Below are positions 7,798 to 15,580 of a DNA stretch of 64,000 nt, in pieces. The stretch spans positions 1 to 64,000 of the forward strand of contig JAAESI010000337.1 of assembly GCA_024229515.1 (NCBI GenBank). The letters are read 5' to 3'. This DNA is from Pseudomonadota bacterium (lineage in GTDB: Bacteria > Myxococcota_A > UBA796 > UBA9615). The notes under the pieces were generated by a model. The model saw nothing but the letters and a program-made list of their open reading frames with translations. It searched no databases and was not told where the DNA came from. Within the stretch, counting starts at the first letter, position 1, and the number at the start of each line of letters is the position of its first letter. Position numbers and translations under genes: made by a program.

Positions 7798-9155
7798 GCG
7801 TCGTGCGCGGACTCGTCGTCACGGGTCTCCCGCACCCCGTGCTGTGCCCCGACGCCAACGAAGGCTACGCCGCCATCCGCGCCGCCTTCGAGCAGGCCGC
7901 TGACCTCATCCGAGCCGACGAAGCGGACCTGATGGTCGTCTACTCGACGATGTGGCCCAGCGTCATTGGGCACCAGATCCAGGCCCGCCCCGAGCCCACC
8001 TGGGTGCACGTGGACGAGGTCTTCCACTCCCTCGGATCGATGCCCTACACCTTCCGCATCGACGCGGAGTTCGCGCACGCGTGGGACGAAGCGAACAAGC
8101 GGCGGGGGCTGATGTCGCGGACGATCGACTACCACGGGTTCCCCATCGACACCGGCTCCGTGGTCGCCCTCAAGCTGCTCAACCCGGACAACGCGATCCC
8201 GGCCGTGATCTGCAGCAGCAACGTCTACAGCGACCGCGCCGAGACCGTGGTGCTGGGCAAGGCCTGCCGCGAGACGATCGAGGCCCTCGGCAAGCGCGCC
8301 GTGGTCGTGGTGGTCTCCTCGCTGAGCAACCGCCTCTTCACCGACTGGATCGACCCCGCCGACGACCGCATCCACTCCCCCAAGGACGAGGAGTGGAACG
8401 CCAAGCTGCTGGAGTTCCTGGGGGAGGGGAGGCTGGAAGACGTCGCCCAGCTGTCCCGCCAGATCCAGTCCCAGGTGCGGGTCCACAAGGTGGTCAACTT
8501 CAAGCCGATGTGGTGGCTGTCGGCAGTCATGGGCCAGCACAACGGGTACGACGGCGACGTGCTCGCCTACGCCCCCATCCACGGCACCGGCGCCACCGTC
8601 ACCACCCTCGTCCCGTCGGCCGCCGCCCTCGGCGACAAGGAGTTCGACGAGGACGACGTCGAGGTGTTCGCCGGAGACCGCAACGTCCTGAGCGGCGCAG
8701 CCGCACCGCCGGTGCCTCTCGCTCCTCCGTCTCCGGAGCCTCGTGCCGCCCCCGCCGCCGGCGTCGTCAAGACCTCCGCCGCCCCCAAGCCGGTCGGCGC
8801 CTACCCTCACGCCCGTCGCGTCGGCGACCTCCTCTACCTCTCCGGCGTCGGCCCCCGCCAGCCCGAAGACGACTCGATCCCGGGCGGCCCGATCACCAAC
8901 CCCGACTACGACATCGAGGCCCAGACCCGCGCCGTCATCGAGAACATCCGCATCATCCTCGAAGCGGCCGGATCGTCGCTCGACAAGGTCGTCGACGTCA
9001 CCGCCTTCCTCGTCGACATGGACCGTGACTTCGCCGGCTACAACGCCGTCTACGCCGAGGTCTTCGAGCCCATCCAGGCGACCCGCACGACCCTGGCGAT
9101 CCGCGCGCTCCCGACCCCGATCGCGGTCGAGTTCAAGGTGATCGCGCTCCCCTGA
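7794..9155 (+). CDS. Fusion: 2-aminophenol dioxygenase alpha-like subunit + RidA-family 2-aminomuconate deaminase
   Basis: The 453-residue protein starts at GTG 7794, overlapping amnB by GTGA. Residues 1-300 resemble AmnA, the alpha partner of AmnB: LVVTGLPHPVL, TWVHVDEVFHSLG, a DYHGFPIDTGS block and WWLSAVMGQHNGYDG. A Pro/Ala-rich linker (about 300-325) leads to a complete RidA/YjgF domain (about 326-453): PKPVGAYPHARRVGDLLYLSG, an IENIRIILEAAG helix, TAFLVDM and the terminal TRTTLAIRALP with its conserved Arg. In characterised amn operons the deaminase (AmnD) is a separate protein. Here dioxygenase and deaminase are joined, so 2-aminomuconate could be formed and deaminated to 4-oxalocrotonate within one complex. 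The stop overlaps the next start (TGATG). Confidence 0.85.
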   Translation: MSVVRGLVVTGLPHPVLCPDANEGYAAIRAAFEQAADLIRADEADLMVVYSTMWPSVIGHQIQARPEPTWVHVDEVFHSLGSMPYTFRIDAEFAHAWDEANKRRGLMSRTIDYHGFPIDTGSVVALKLLNPDNAIPAVICSSNVYSDRAETVVLGKACRETIEALGKRAVVVVVSSLSNRLFTDWIDPADDRIHSPKDEEWNAKLLEFLGEGRLEDVAQLSRQIQSQVRVHKVVNFKPMWWLSAVMGQHNGYDGDVLAYAPIHGTGATVTTLVPSAAALGDKEFDEDDVEVFAGDRNVLSGAAAPPVPLAPPSPEPRAAPAAGVVKTSAAPKPVGAYPHARRVGDLLYLSGVGPRQPEDDSIPGGPITNPDYDIEAQTRAVIENIRIILEAAGSSLDKVVDVTAFLVDMDRDFAGYNAVYAEVFEPIQATRTTLAIRALPTPIAVEFKVIALP

Positions 9156-9769
9156 TGCTCATCGACATCTCCCCCGTGCTGTCCGAGCGCATCGCCGTCT
9201 GGCCCGGCGACACGGGGTACCGACGGACCGTGAACTGCGCCATCGCCGACGGCGCCAACATCGATCTGTCCGACATCCACACCACCGTGCACGTGGGCGC
9301 TCACGCCGACGCTCCCAACCACTACGCGGCCGACGGCGTGGGCATCGCCGCCCGCCCGCTCGACCTGTACTTCGGGCGCTGTCAGGTCATCCCCGTGAGC
9401 GTGAGCCGCGGCTCACGGATCACCGTGAGTGACGTACACGCCTCCATCGATGCCCCCCGGGTGCTCTTCCGCACCGACAGCTTCCCCGACCCCGAGCAGT
9501 GGAACTCCGACTTCGTCAGCCTGAGCGCCGAGTTGGTGGAGCACCTCGCCGCGCGGGGGGTCCGCCTCGTCGGCATCGACACCCCCTCGATCGACTTGTT
9601 CGACGACAAGGTGCTCGAGTCGCACCAGGCGGTCGCCCGGAACGACCTCGCCGTACTCGAGGGGATCGTGCTGACCGGTGTCGACGCGGGCATCTACACG
9701 CTGATGGCGTTCCCGCTGAAGCTCGAGGGCGCCGACGCGTCCCCCGTGCGGGCGGTGCTGGAGCGATGA
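9155..9769 (+). CDS. Cyclase-family metal hydrolase, kynurenine formamidase (KynB)-like
   Basis: The 204-residue protein has the cyclase/KynB (PF04199) metal site VHVGAHADAPNHY near residue 50 (consensus H-x-G-T-H-x-D-x-P-x-H), an early ISPVLSERIAVWPGD segment, LVGIDTPSID near 145 and a LEGIVLTG strand. KynB hydrolyses N-formylkynurenine to kynurenine and formate; other family members act on different amides or lactones. In classical 2-aminophenol operons no such gene is expected, so its substrate here is open. It may link tryptophan catabolism to the ring-cleavage enzymes or open a related formyl-amide. It is coupled on both sides (TGATG before, ATGA after). Confidence 0.75.
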   Translation: MLIDISPVLSERIAVWPGDTGYRRTVNCAIADGANIDLSDIHTTVHVGAHADAPNHYAADGVGIAARPLDLYFGRCQVIPVSVSRGSRITVSDVHASIDAPRVLFRTDSFPDPEQWNSDFVSLSAELVEHLAARGVRLVGIDTPSIDLFDDKVLESHQAVARNDLAVLEGIVLTGVDAGIYTLMAFPLKLEGADASPVRAVLER

Positions 9770-10808
9770 GGCTCGACATCACCGGCGACACGCTGCTGGA
9801 GCGCGTCGCCATCCTCAGCGGGCTGCTCCCCGCCCCCTGGTGGAGGTCACCTTCGGCGCGGGGCTGTCGCGCACGCTGATCACGGGCACCCGCCTGGGGC
9901 TCTTCGAGGCGCTGAAAGACGGTGACGCGGACGCCGACGAACTGGCCGCGCGGATGGGCTGCTCGAAGCTGGGGACCGAGGTCCTCGCCAACGCCCTCGC
10001 CGGCGCCCGGACCATCAAGCGCCGCAAGGGCCGCTACTCGCTGACGAAGGCGGCCCGCAAGTTCCTGCTCCGTGATGCCCCCCAGTCGATGGTCCCGGGG
10101 GTCGAGTTCCTCGCCTACTGCCAGACCCTGCTGGTCGACATGGAGGAGGCGATCCGCACCGGGGAGGTGGTCCGATTCCATGATATGGACCACCCGCCCG
10201 AGCTCTGGGCTTCCTACATGGGCGCGCTGTCCACGTTCGCGAAGCTCTTCGGGAGCCAGATCGTCAAGAAGATCAAGCCGACGTCGGCTCCGAAGCGGGT
10301 GCTGGACGTGGGCGGCGGGCACGGGCAGTTCTGCGTCGCCTTGTGCAACAAGTACCCCGACCTGCAGGCCGAGGTCCTGGACCTGCCCGGCGCCTGCGTG
10401 GCCGGCCGCGCCATGGTCGCCGACGTCGGGATGCGCGAGCGCGTGGTGCACCGCGCGGGCGACTTCCGAACCGACGAGTGGGGCACCGGCAACGAGCTCG
10501 TCCTCATCTTCCACGTGATGCACAACGCCACCGAGGCCGAAGCGAAGCTGCTGGTCGACCGCGCGTTCGCGGCGCTGAACCCGGGGGGCACCGTCGTGAT
10601 CTACGACGCGTCCCACTCCGCCGCCGACAGCGCCATCGACTTCTCGTCGGGCTGGAACGAGCTGTTCTTCTTCATGATCAGCGGCGCCCAGGCGTGGCCG
10701 GAGAGCACGATGCGGGGGTGGATGAAGGAAGCGGGCTTCGTCCGCCTGACCACCAAGGAGCTGCTCGGCGCACCCGAGGTGGTCATCACCGGGGTCAAAG
10801 CCGGCTGA
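9766..10808 (+). CDS. SAM-dependent O-methyltransferase (AdoMet_MTase_2 type), frame broken at about 9834
   Basis: The start ATG overlaps the cyclase stop (ATGA) and gives MRLDITGDTLLERVAILSG. The frame must then change at the run GCCCCCTGG (9832-9840) to continue LVEVTFGAGLSRTL, as if one C were missing. With that base restored the protein has about 347 residues: an N-terminal winged-helix dimerisation domain (LGLFEALKDGD, RYSLTKAARKFL) and a class I methyltransferase domain with motif I VLDVGGGHGQF near residue 178, then VVHRAGDF, LIFHVMHNATE and LNPGGTVVIYD. This is the hydroxyneurosporene/acetylserotonin O-methyltransferase family. Without the fix, translation could only start at GTG 9840. 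It is the last gene of the amn operon. Confidence 0.75.
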
Positions 10809-10874
10809 ACCCCGTGGCGGTAGAGGGGTCCGTCCGACCAAAGAGATCAGAGTTTTATGAGAATTCCGACACAC

Positions 10875-10886
10875 TGATGCACATCA
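10875..10886. promoter_or_regulatory. TGATG-CA-CATCA palindrome in an AT-richer gap
   Basis: The 112-bp gap between the methyltransferase and the PilZ gene is clearly richer in A and T than its surroundings and contains this 5+5-bp palindrome 35 bp before the PilZ start. It is a plausible promoter/operator zone. No convincing -35/-10 pair was found, so only the palindrome is marked. Confidence 0.25.
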
Positions 10887-10920
10887 TGCACTACTCTGGG
10901 TATCCAGGGAGAGGTGCGGG

Positions 10921-11592
10921 GTGGAGCGCAGACAACACGAACGGTGGAAGTGCGAGGGGCCCGTGCGCGTGGTGCACGGCGCCGACATTGCCATCGGCCA
11001 GATGCTGGACCTGAGCGACGCCGGCGGTTGGATCGGCACCGAGGCCTCCTACAGCGTCGGCTCGGTGCTTCGACTCGAATTCACCCACCCCGAAGACGGC
11101 CGCCGCGTGGGCGTGGACGTCGTCGTCAACCGGCTGGTGGCGTTGTCCAGGAGCGCGCGCGGCTCCTTCGGGGCGGCCGTCGAGTTCTCCTCCCGCATGC
11201 TCGACCTCGACCCGCTGGAGACTCCCGACGGCCGCCGGATCCGCCCGTGCCGTCGCCCCGCGCTCTGGATTCCCCTCGAGTTCCACATCGGCGGTGACGG
11301 GACGCGGCAGGGGAGCCTGGAAGACATCTCCGCCCGCGGTCTGCGCATCGTGGCGCGCCGGGCCCCCACCGAGGGCGCTCGCATCCGCGTGCAACTGCTC
11401 CCCCCCGACGGCAGTGACTGCCCCCGGGTGGGCCTGCTGGGCGTGGTCCGCTGGCGGCGGCTCGTCGGCGCGGGGTACGCCTTCGGTGTCGACATCGAAG
11501 AGGTGGGGGGCAAAGAGCAGACCGAGGCCTGGGCCGAGTACGTGCTCAAGCGCCTTCAATTCAGTGGAGAGGTCAAGGCCACGGCGTCCTGA
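10921..11592 (+). CDS. Tandem PilZ-domain protein (c-di-GMP responsive)
   Basis: The 223-residue protein opens with ERRQHER, a PilZ R-x-x-x-R-like motif, then DLSDAGGWIG (D-x-S-x-x-G) near residue 31, both elements of c-di-GMP binding. A second half repeats the beta-barrel pattern with RPALWIPLEFHI and DISARGLRIVA near residue 125, followed by GVVRWRR and AFGVDIEE. This reads as two PilZ domains in tandem. The second lacks a clear paired-Arg motif and may be structural. There are no membrane segments, so it is probably cytoplasmic, acting on motility, pili or envelope output. GTG start at 10921 with purine-rich sequence upstream. The small gene that follows starts 14 bp after its stop. Confidence 0.85.
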   Translation: MERRQHERWKCEGPVRVVHGADIAIGQMLDLSDAGGWIGTEASYSVGSVLRLEFTHPEDGRRVGVDVVVNRLVALSRSARGSFGAAVEFSSRMLDLDPLETPDGRRIRPCRRPALWIPLEFHIGGDGTRQGSLEDISARGLRIVARRAPTEGARIRVQLLPPDGSDCPRVGLLGVVRWRRLVGAGYAFGVDIEEVGGKEQTEAWAEYVLKRLQFSGEVKATAS

Positions 11593-11606
11593 CCGAAAAG
11601 GGAAGG

Positions 11607-12017
11607 GTGCCTCCCGACCATCCCGACTACGCCTCCGGCATCGCAGCGCTCCAGCTCGCAGCCCGTCTGCTTGACCAGGCGTTGGAGGTGCCCGACCGCA
11701 TGACCCTGGGCGCCGGAATCGACTATGTCGTCTCCCTCAGCGGTCCCGGCGGGGGAGCGGTGCGCACGGAACACCAGCCCGACCTGCGCCAGATCCTCGT
11801 CGACGTCGATGCGGCCCGTCACCTCACGTGCCGCGCCGCAAAGCTGCTGAACTCACCGTCGCTGATGGCGGTGGCGGCCGGGCAGGGGCCCCGCACGCCG
11901 GAGTCCGTGCCCGCGCGTCGAATCGACCTGAAGGAGTTGGAGTCCACCGGATGCTCCGCGCGCCGGCTTCGCGCTCAGGTCGAGCGGCAGCTCGTCCGGT
12001 TGGATCGAGCCGGCTAG
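11607..12017 (+). CDS. Small protein of unknown function
   Basis: A 136-residue product starting at GTG 11607 after a GGGAAG purine stretch, 14 bp behind the PilZ gene. Third codon positions are GC-rich throughout. It begins PPDHPDYASGIAALQLAARL; the middle has an LDQALEVPDRMTLG helix and the C-terminus has several Arg-rich helices. No signal peptide or known motif was seen. Its TAG and the stop of the convergent DUF3501 gene are the two strands of one CTAG (12014-12017), which supports the frame being real. Probably co-transcribed with the PilZ gene. Confidence 0.6.
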   Translation: MPPDHPDYASGIAALQLAARLLDQALEVPDRMTLGAGIDYVVSLSGPGGGAVRTEHQPDLRQILVDVDAARHLTCRAAKLLNSPSLMAVAAGQGPRTPESVPARRIDLKELESTGCSARRLRAQVERQLVRLDRAG

Positions 12018-12571
12018 GCCAGGTCCTCGGCCAGCGCCGCGCGCTGTTCGGTCGACAGCGGCGTGCGCCCGGCGAGCTCTTCATCGTCGTAGTCGCAGCC
12101 GATGGCGACGGGCACCCGGCCCGCCAGATCGAACGTCAGGTACTGCACCGAGGAGATGCGCGTCTCCCCCACCTGCGCGGGGTCCCAGGTGGGGCGCACG
12201 CGGGTGCCGTCCTCGGTCTCGAGGAAGAGACTCGGGTTCATGTCGAGCCACTGGGGGAGCTTCGCTTCGCGGCGATCGGGGTCGTCGATCTCCACCATCA
12301 TCGTGCAGATCAGCTGCCCCTGCGCGGGGATGAGATCGTTGTACGTCGTCAGCTCGTGGAGGATGTCGGCCTCCTTCACGATCCGCTCGGCCCGCATCAT
12401 CTCCTGCACCTGGTAGCGCACGGTGTCGCGGTTCTCGAACAGGAAGGTGAGCACGCGCCCTACGTGGTAGCGGCGCAGCGCCTTGGCGGCGAGCACCTCG
12501 GCGCGGAGCTGCGGACGACGCTCGGTGTAGGTGACGTAGTCGACGATCTCGTCGCGGCTCACGGGCTTCAT
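12014..12571 (-). CDS. DUF3501 family protein
   Basis: The 185-residue protein begins MKPVSRDEIVDYVTYTERRP and has RRYHVGRVLTFLFENRDTVR and the central LHELTTYNDLIP segment, which I associate with DUF3501. The family has no established activity. It recurs beside rubrerythrins and heterodisulfide-reductase-like Fe-S proteins, exactly as here. Its ATG overlaps the Fe-S gene stop (ATGA, 12568-12571), so it is the third gene of a rubrerythrin/Fe-S/DUF3501 operon. A role in peroxide or redox stress is inferred from that context only. Longer starts in this frame lie within the upstream gene. Confidence 0.8.
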   Translation of the reverse strand: MKPVSRDEIVDYVTYTERRPQLRAEVLAAKALRRYHVGRVLTFLFENRDTVRYQVQEMMRAERIVKEADILHELTTYNDLIPAQGQLICTMMVEIDDPDRREAKLPQWLDMNPSLFLETEDGTRVRPTWDPAQVGETRISSVQYLTFDLAGRVPVAIGCDYDDEELAGRTPLSTEQRAALAEDLA

Positions 12572-13899
12572 TCGTCGCTCTCCTCGGGGGGCCCGAACCC
12601 GTCGGGCTCGTACGATCGCGCCAGCACCGTCATCGGGTGCATCGGCTTGCGGCCGGCGTGCTGCTCGAACTGAGTCGCGGCCAGGGGGCAGTCGGTGATC
12701 CAGACCTCGGCGTCGGCCTGCTTCATCCCCGCGAACGCCTTGGCGCCCCAGCGCTGGCTGTCCTCGAACCCCTCGTTCTTCATCGCCCACGTGCCGTCGT
12801 GGCCGCAGCATTCGACCACGGTGCTGGGCTTGCTCCCGGTCTTGCGTACGAGGTCCCGGCCCTTGAAGCCGACCCGCTGGGCCCGCAGGTGGCAGGGGGC
12901 GTGGTAGGCGACGGTCTCACCCGCGTTGCTGGCGAAGTCGGTGTTGAACCGCTCCTCCTTGCGCAGGGACCAGATGTACTCGCCCACGTCGGCGGTCGCC
13001 TCCGCGAGCTTCTTGGCGCGCTCCCGATCCTCGCCCTCGAGCAGCTCCGGGTACTCCTTGCGGAACATCATCGAGCAGGTCGGGTTGACCACCAGGACCT
13101 TGCTGCCGGCGTCCACGTGGGGCATCAGCGCGTCCAGGTTCTTGTGCGCGCGCTTGCGCAGCTCGTCCAGGTCGCCGTACTCCCAGGCGGGCATGCCGCA
13201 GCAGCCGACGCCCTCGGCGCAGCGGGTCTCGACCTGGTTCTTGGCCAACACCGCGAGGGTGTCGTCGCCGATCTCAGGCTGGTTGTTCTCCACGTAGCAG
13301 GTGGCGAACAGCACCGCCTCGCCGCCGGGCTCGAAGCTTCGTCTAGCCTTCTTGGCGCGGGCGGTGAAGGTCTTGGAGGCGAAGTCGGGGAGCAGCTTTT
13401 TGGGGTGCACCCCCAGCACCTTGCTCATCATCCAGCGGTGCACGCCGACGCGGTTGGCGACGTTCGCGATGCCGAAGCTCATGCGCGCCATCGCGCCCGC
13501 GAAGTCCGGGTTGCCCAGGATGCGGTCGCGGAACCGGGAGCCATGCTTGCGGTGCTGCGTCGCCCGGTAGCGGGCCACCAGCTTGGGGAAGTCCAGTTGG
13601 AACTCGTGCCCCTCCTGCGGGGTGTAGGGGCACTGGACCTCGCACAGCTTGCACTGGAAACACGTGTCCATGACGGCGGCGCGCTCGTCCAGAGTGACCT
13701 GGGTGACGTCGCCGTCGTGGCTGTCCACGAACACAAAGAGGTCCTTGAAGCTGCTGCAGTACTTGAAGCACATGCGGCAGCCGTGGCAGACCTCGAAGAC
13801 CCGGGTGATCTCCGAGTCGAGGCCTGCGTCATCCCAGTACACCGCGTCCGAGGGGTCGTAGGACAACCCCTCGGACGGCAGGTACGAGATGTTCGTCAA
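12568..13899 (-). CDS. Heterodisulfide-reductase/GlpC-like Fe-S protein
   Basis: The 443-residue protein has two ferredoxin-type [4Fe-4S] motifs near its N-terminus, CHGCRMCFKYC (about residue 38) and CFQCKLCEVQC (about residue 80), each with the third Cys group ending in x3C. Two CCG domains follow (GCCGMP near 222 and ECCGHDG near 375), which in HdrB/GlpC proteins bind a special cluster or pass electrons. There is no membrane anchor. It would transfer electrons between a quinone or other donor and a partner. Position between rubrerythrin (15 bp upstream) and DUF3501 (overlapping) suggests it supplies electrons for peroxide reduction. The partner is not shown by sequence. Confidence 0.85.
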   Translation of the reverse strand: MTNISYLPSEGLSYDPSDAVYWDDAGLDSEITRVFEVCHGCRMCFKYCSSFKDLFVFVDSHDGDVTQVTLDERAAVMDTCFQCKLCEVQCPYTPQEGHEFQLDFPKLVARYRATQHRKHGSRFRDRILGNPDFAGAMARMSFGIANVANRVGVHRWMMSKVLGVHPKKLLPDFASKTFTARAKKARRSFEPGGEAVLFATCYVENNQPEIGDDTLAVLAKNQVETRCAEGVGCCGMPAWEYGDLDELRKRAHKNLDALMPHVDAGSKVLVVNPTCSMMFRKEYPELLEGEDRERAKKLAEATADVGEYIWSLRKEERFNTDFASNAGETVAYHAPCHLRAQRVGFKGRDLVRKTGSKPSTVVECCGHDGTWAMKNEGFEDSQRWGAKAFAGMKQADAEVWITDCPLAATQFEQHAGRKPMHPMTVLARSYEPDGFGPPEESDE

Positions 13900-13914
13900 G
13901 AGACGAAAGCTCTC

Positions 13915-14331
13915 TTAGAAGCTGTCGTCGAGCAGGGACTGGAAGCGTCCCGCGTGGCTCTTCTCCGCCTTGGCGAGGGTCTCGAACCAATCGGCGATCT
14001 CGCCGAAGCCCTCCTCGCGGGCGGTGCGGGCCATGCCCGGGTACATGTCGGTGTACTCGTGGGTCTCACCGGCGACCGAGGCCTTCAGGTTGTTCTCGGT
14101 GTCGCCGATCGGGAGGCCCGTGGCGGGGTCGCCGACCTGCTTGATGTAGTCGAGGTGGCCGTGCGCGTGGCCCGTCTCGCCCTCCGCCGTCTGGCGGAAG
14201 TTGCCGGCGATCTCCGGGAAGCCCTCCACGTCCGCGATCTTCGCGAAGTAGAGGTAGCGGCGGTTGGCCTGGGACTCGCCCGCGAACGCGGCGCAGAGGT
14301 TCTCGTGGGTCTTGGTGCCAGAAAGGCTCAT
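13915..14331 (-). CDS. Rubrerythrin without rubredoxin domain
   Basis: The 138-residue protein is a four-helix ferritin-like di-iron protein: LCAAFAGESQANRRYLYFAKIA has the first E-x-x-A-x-x-R-Y iron-binding helix, RQTAEGETGHAHGHLDYI holds the E-x-x-H ligands, and THEYTDMYPGMARTAREEGF and KAEKSHAGRFQSLL supply the second half. Classical rubrerythrin reduces hydrogen peroxide using electrons from its C-terminal rubredoxin domain. That domain is missing, so electrons must come from another protein, plausibly the Fe-S protein encoded next. A GGAGC Shine-Dalgarno precedes the ATG. First gene of a three-gene operon. Confidence 0.9.
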   Translation of the reverse strand: MSLSGTKTHENLCAAFAGESQANRRYLYFAKIADVEGFPEIAGNFRQTAEGETGHAHGHLDYIKQVGDPATGLPIGDTENNLKASVAGETHEYTDMYPGMARTAREEGFGEIADWFETLAKAEKSHAGRFQSLLDDSF

Positions 14332-14376
14332 CGATGCTCCGAATTGGTCGATGTGGTCGGTTTTGGGAGCAAGTTC

Positions 14377-15564
14377 CTAGCACGCAGATCCGGCCGCCGC
14401 TACCCCTTGCCACCACTCGAATGTGCGCCCCAGTGGGTCGGCCCCGTCGAAGAAGACGAGGTAGCTCATGGCGTCGTATGCGAGGAACGCTTCTTCGGCA
14501 TTAGACACCCGCCCCATCTGGTGCACGGTGCGCCACGTTCCGGTGTTGAAGTAGCAGCCCGGCCGGCCGTCCACGAGCCCCAGCGGCCGCATGCCCGCGA
14601 AGTGGGTGTGGCCGTTGACGACGAACTGCATGCCGTCGCGACGGACCAACTCGGCGTAGGCCTGCTCGGCGAACTTCGTGTCGAACAGGCCGAACAGCAC
14701 CTTGTAGGCCTCGGCGAAGCGCGCGTCCTGGAGCCGCAGCCCCTTGGCCGACAGCGCCAGCAGCGCCTTCATCTTCCCCGCCAGGTCCCAGGAGAAGGCC
14801 TTGTGGTGGTCCTTGAACCAGAGCGCCACGGTGGGGTTGTCGAGGAACTCCTCCACGAGCAGGCGCCACGCGCGGGCGACGTCCCGCCCAACCCCCCGCT
14901 GCTGCTGTTCGGTCAGGCTCGAGACCCACGACGGCACGGCGAAGATCGGGCGCACATCGTCGATGTCGTCCAGCCGATGGTCGTCGATCCCGACCTGCTC
15001 CCGGATCGTCGGCGGGAACCGGACGATCAGCTCGGAAGCGAGCAGGTCCGACAGCGGCGCGGCGCCGTCGTTGTCATGGCAGAGGTCGTCCACGGTGTGG
15101 CCGTGGTAGGCGACCACGCGGTGCTCGGGGAAGGCCAACTCGGTGGGGAAGGGGTCGGTGCCGCAGTCGATGCCCAGGGCCGCGCGGATCGTGGCGCGCG
15201 CTTCGGGGGCGATGTGCAGCAGCCGGTCGTGGTTGCCCAGGGCGTAGTGGATCTCCAGCTCGCCGGATTCGACTTTGCTGCGCAGGGCGTCGAAGAAGGG
15301 CTGCTCCGCGGCGATTGTGGCGCGGACCTGGCTGTTGACCTCGGCGGCGAGCTCCGGCGACGGCTCGTGGTACGGCCGCAGACCCCCCGCCAGCCACAGC
15401 GGAGATCGCACCAGGTCGAACAGGTCGCCCACGAACGCGAGGCGGGCCGGCCCCTCGTGAGGCGAGCGCTGAATGCGCTCCCAGAAGCGGGCGAACTGCT
15501 CGTGCTTGGGCAGGTGGGAGACCGCGCCGGGGCGGAGGTGCAGATCGGAGATGAAGATCAGCAT
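14377..15564 (-). CDS. Calcineurin-like metallophosphoesterase
   Basis: The 395-residue protein has the full metal-site series: MLIFISDLHL at the start, FVGDLFDLV, ALGNHD, YHGHTVDD and VVNGHTHFAG near 330, binding two metal ions. Between the blocks is a helical insertion with DHHKAF and no signal peptide. The family hydrolyses phosphomono- or diesters; the substrate here is unknown. The start chosen places SDLH next to the N-terminus, as usual; a longer frame upstream encodes an Arg/Ser-rich stretch and is rejected. It ends 45 bp upstream of the rubrerythrin start and lies 16 bp behind the membrane protein gene. Confidence 0.85.
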   Translation of the reverse strand: MLIFISDLHLRPGAVSHLPKHEQFARFWERIQRSPHEGPARLAFVGDLFDLVRSPLWLAGGLRPYHEPSPELAAEVNSQVRATIAAEQPFFDALRSKVESGELEIHYALGNHDRLLHIAPEARATIRAALGIDCGTDPFPTELAFPEHRVVAYHGHTVDDLCHDNDGAAPLSDLLASELIVRFPPTIREQVGIDDHRLDDIDDVRPIFAVPSWVSSLTEQQQRGVGRDVARAWRLLVEEFLDNPTVALWFKDHHKAFSWDLAGKMKALLALSAKGLRLQDARFAEAYKVLFGLFDTKFAEQAYAELVRRDGMQFVVNGHTHFAGMRPLGLVDGRPGCYFNTGTWRTVHQMGRVSNAEEAFLAYDAMSYLVFFDGADPLGRTFEWWQGVAAAGSAC

Positions 15565-15580
15565 CGCCGGACCAGGGTAC

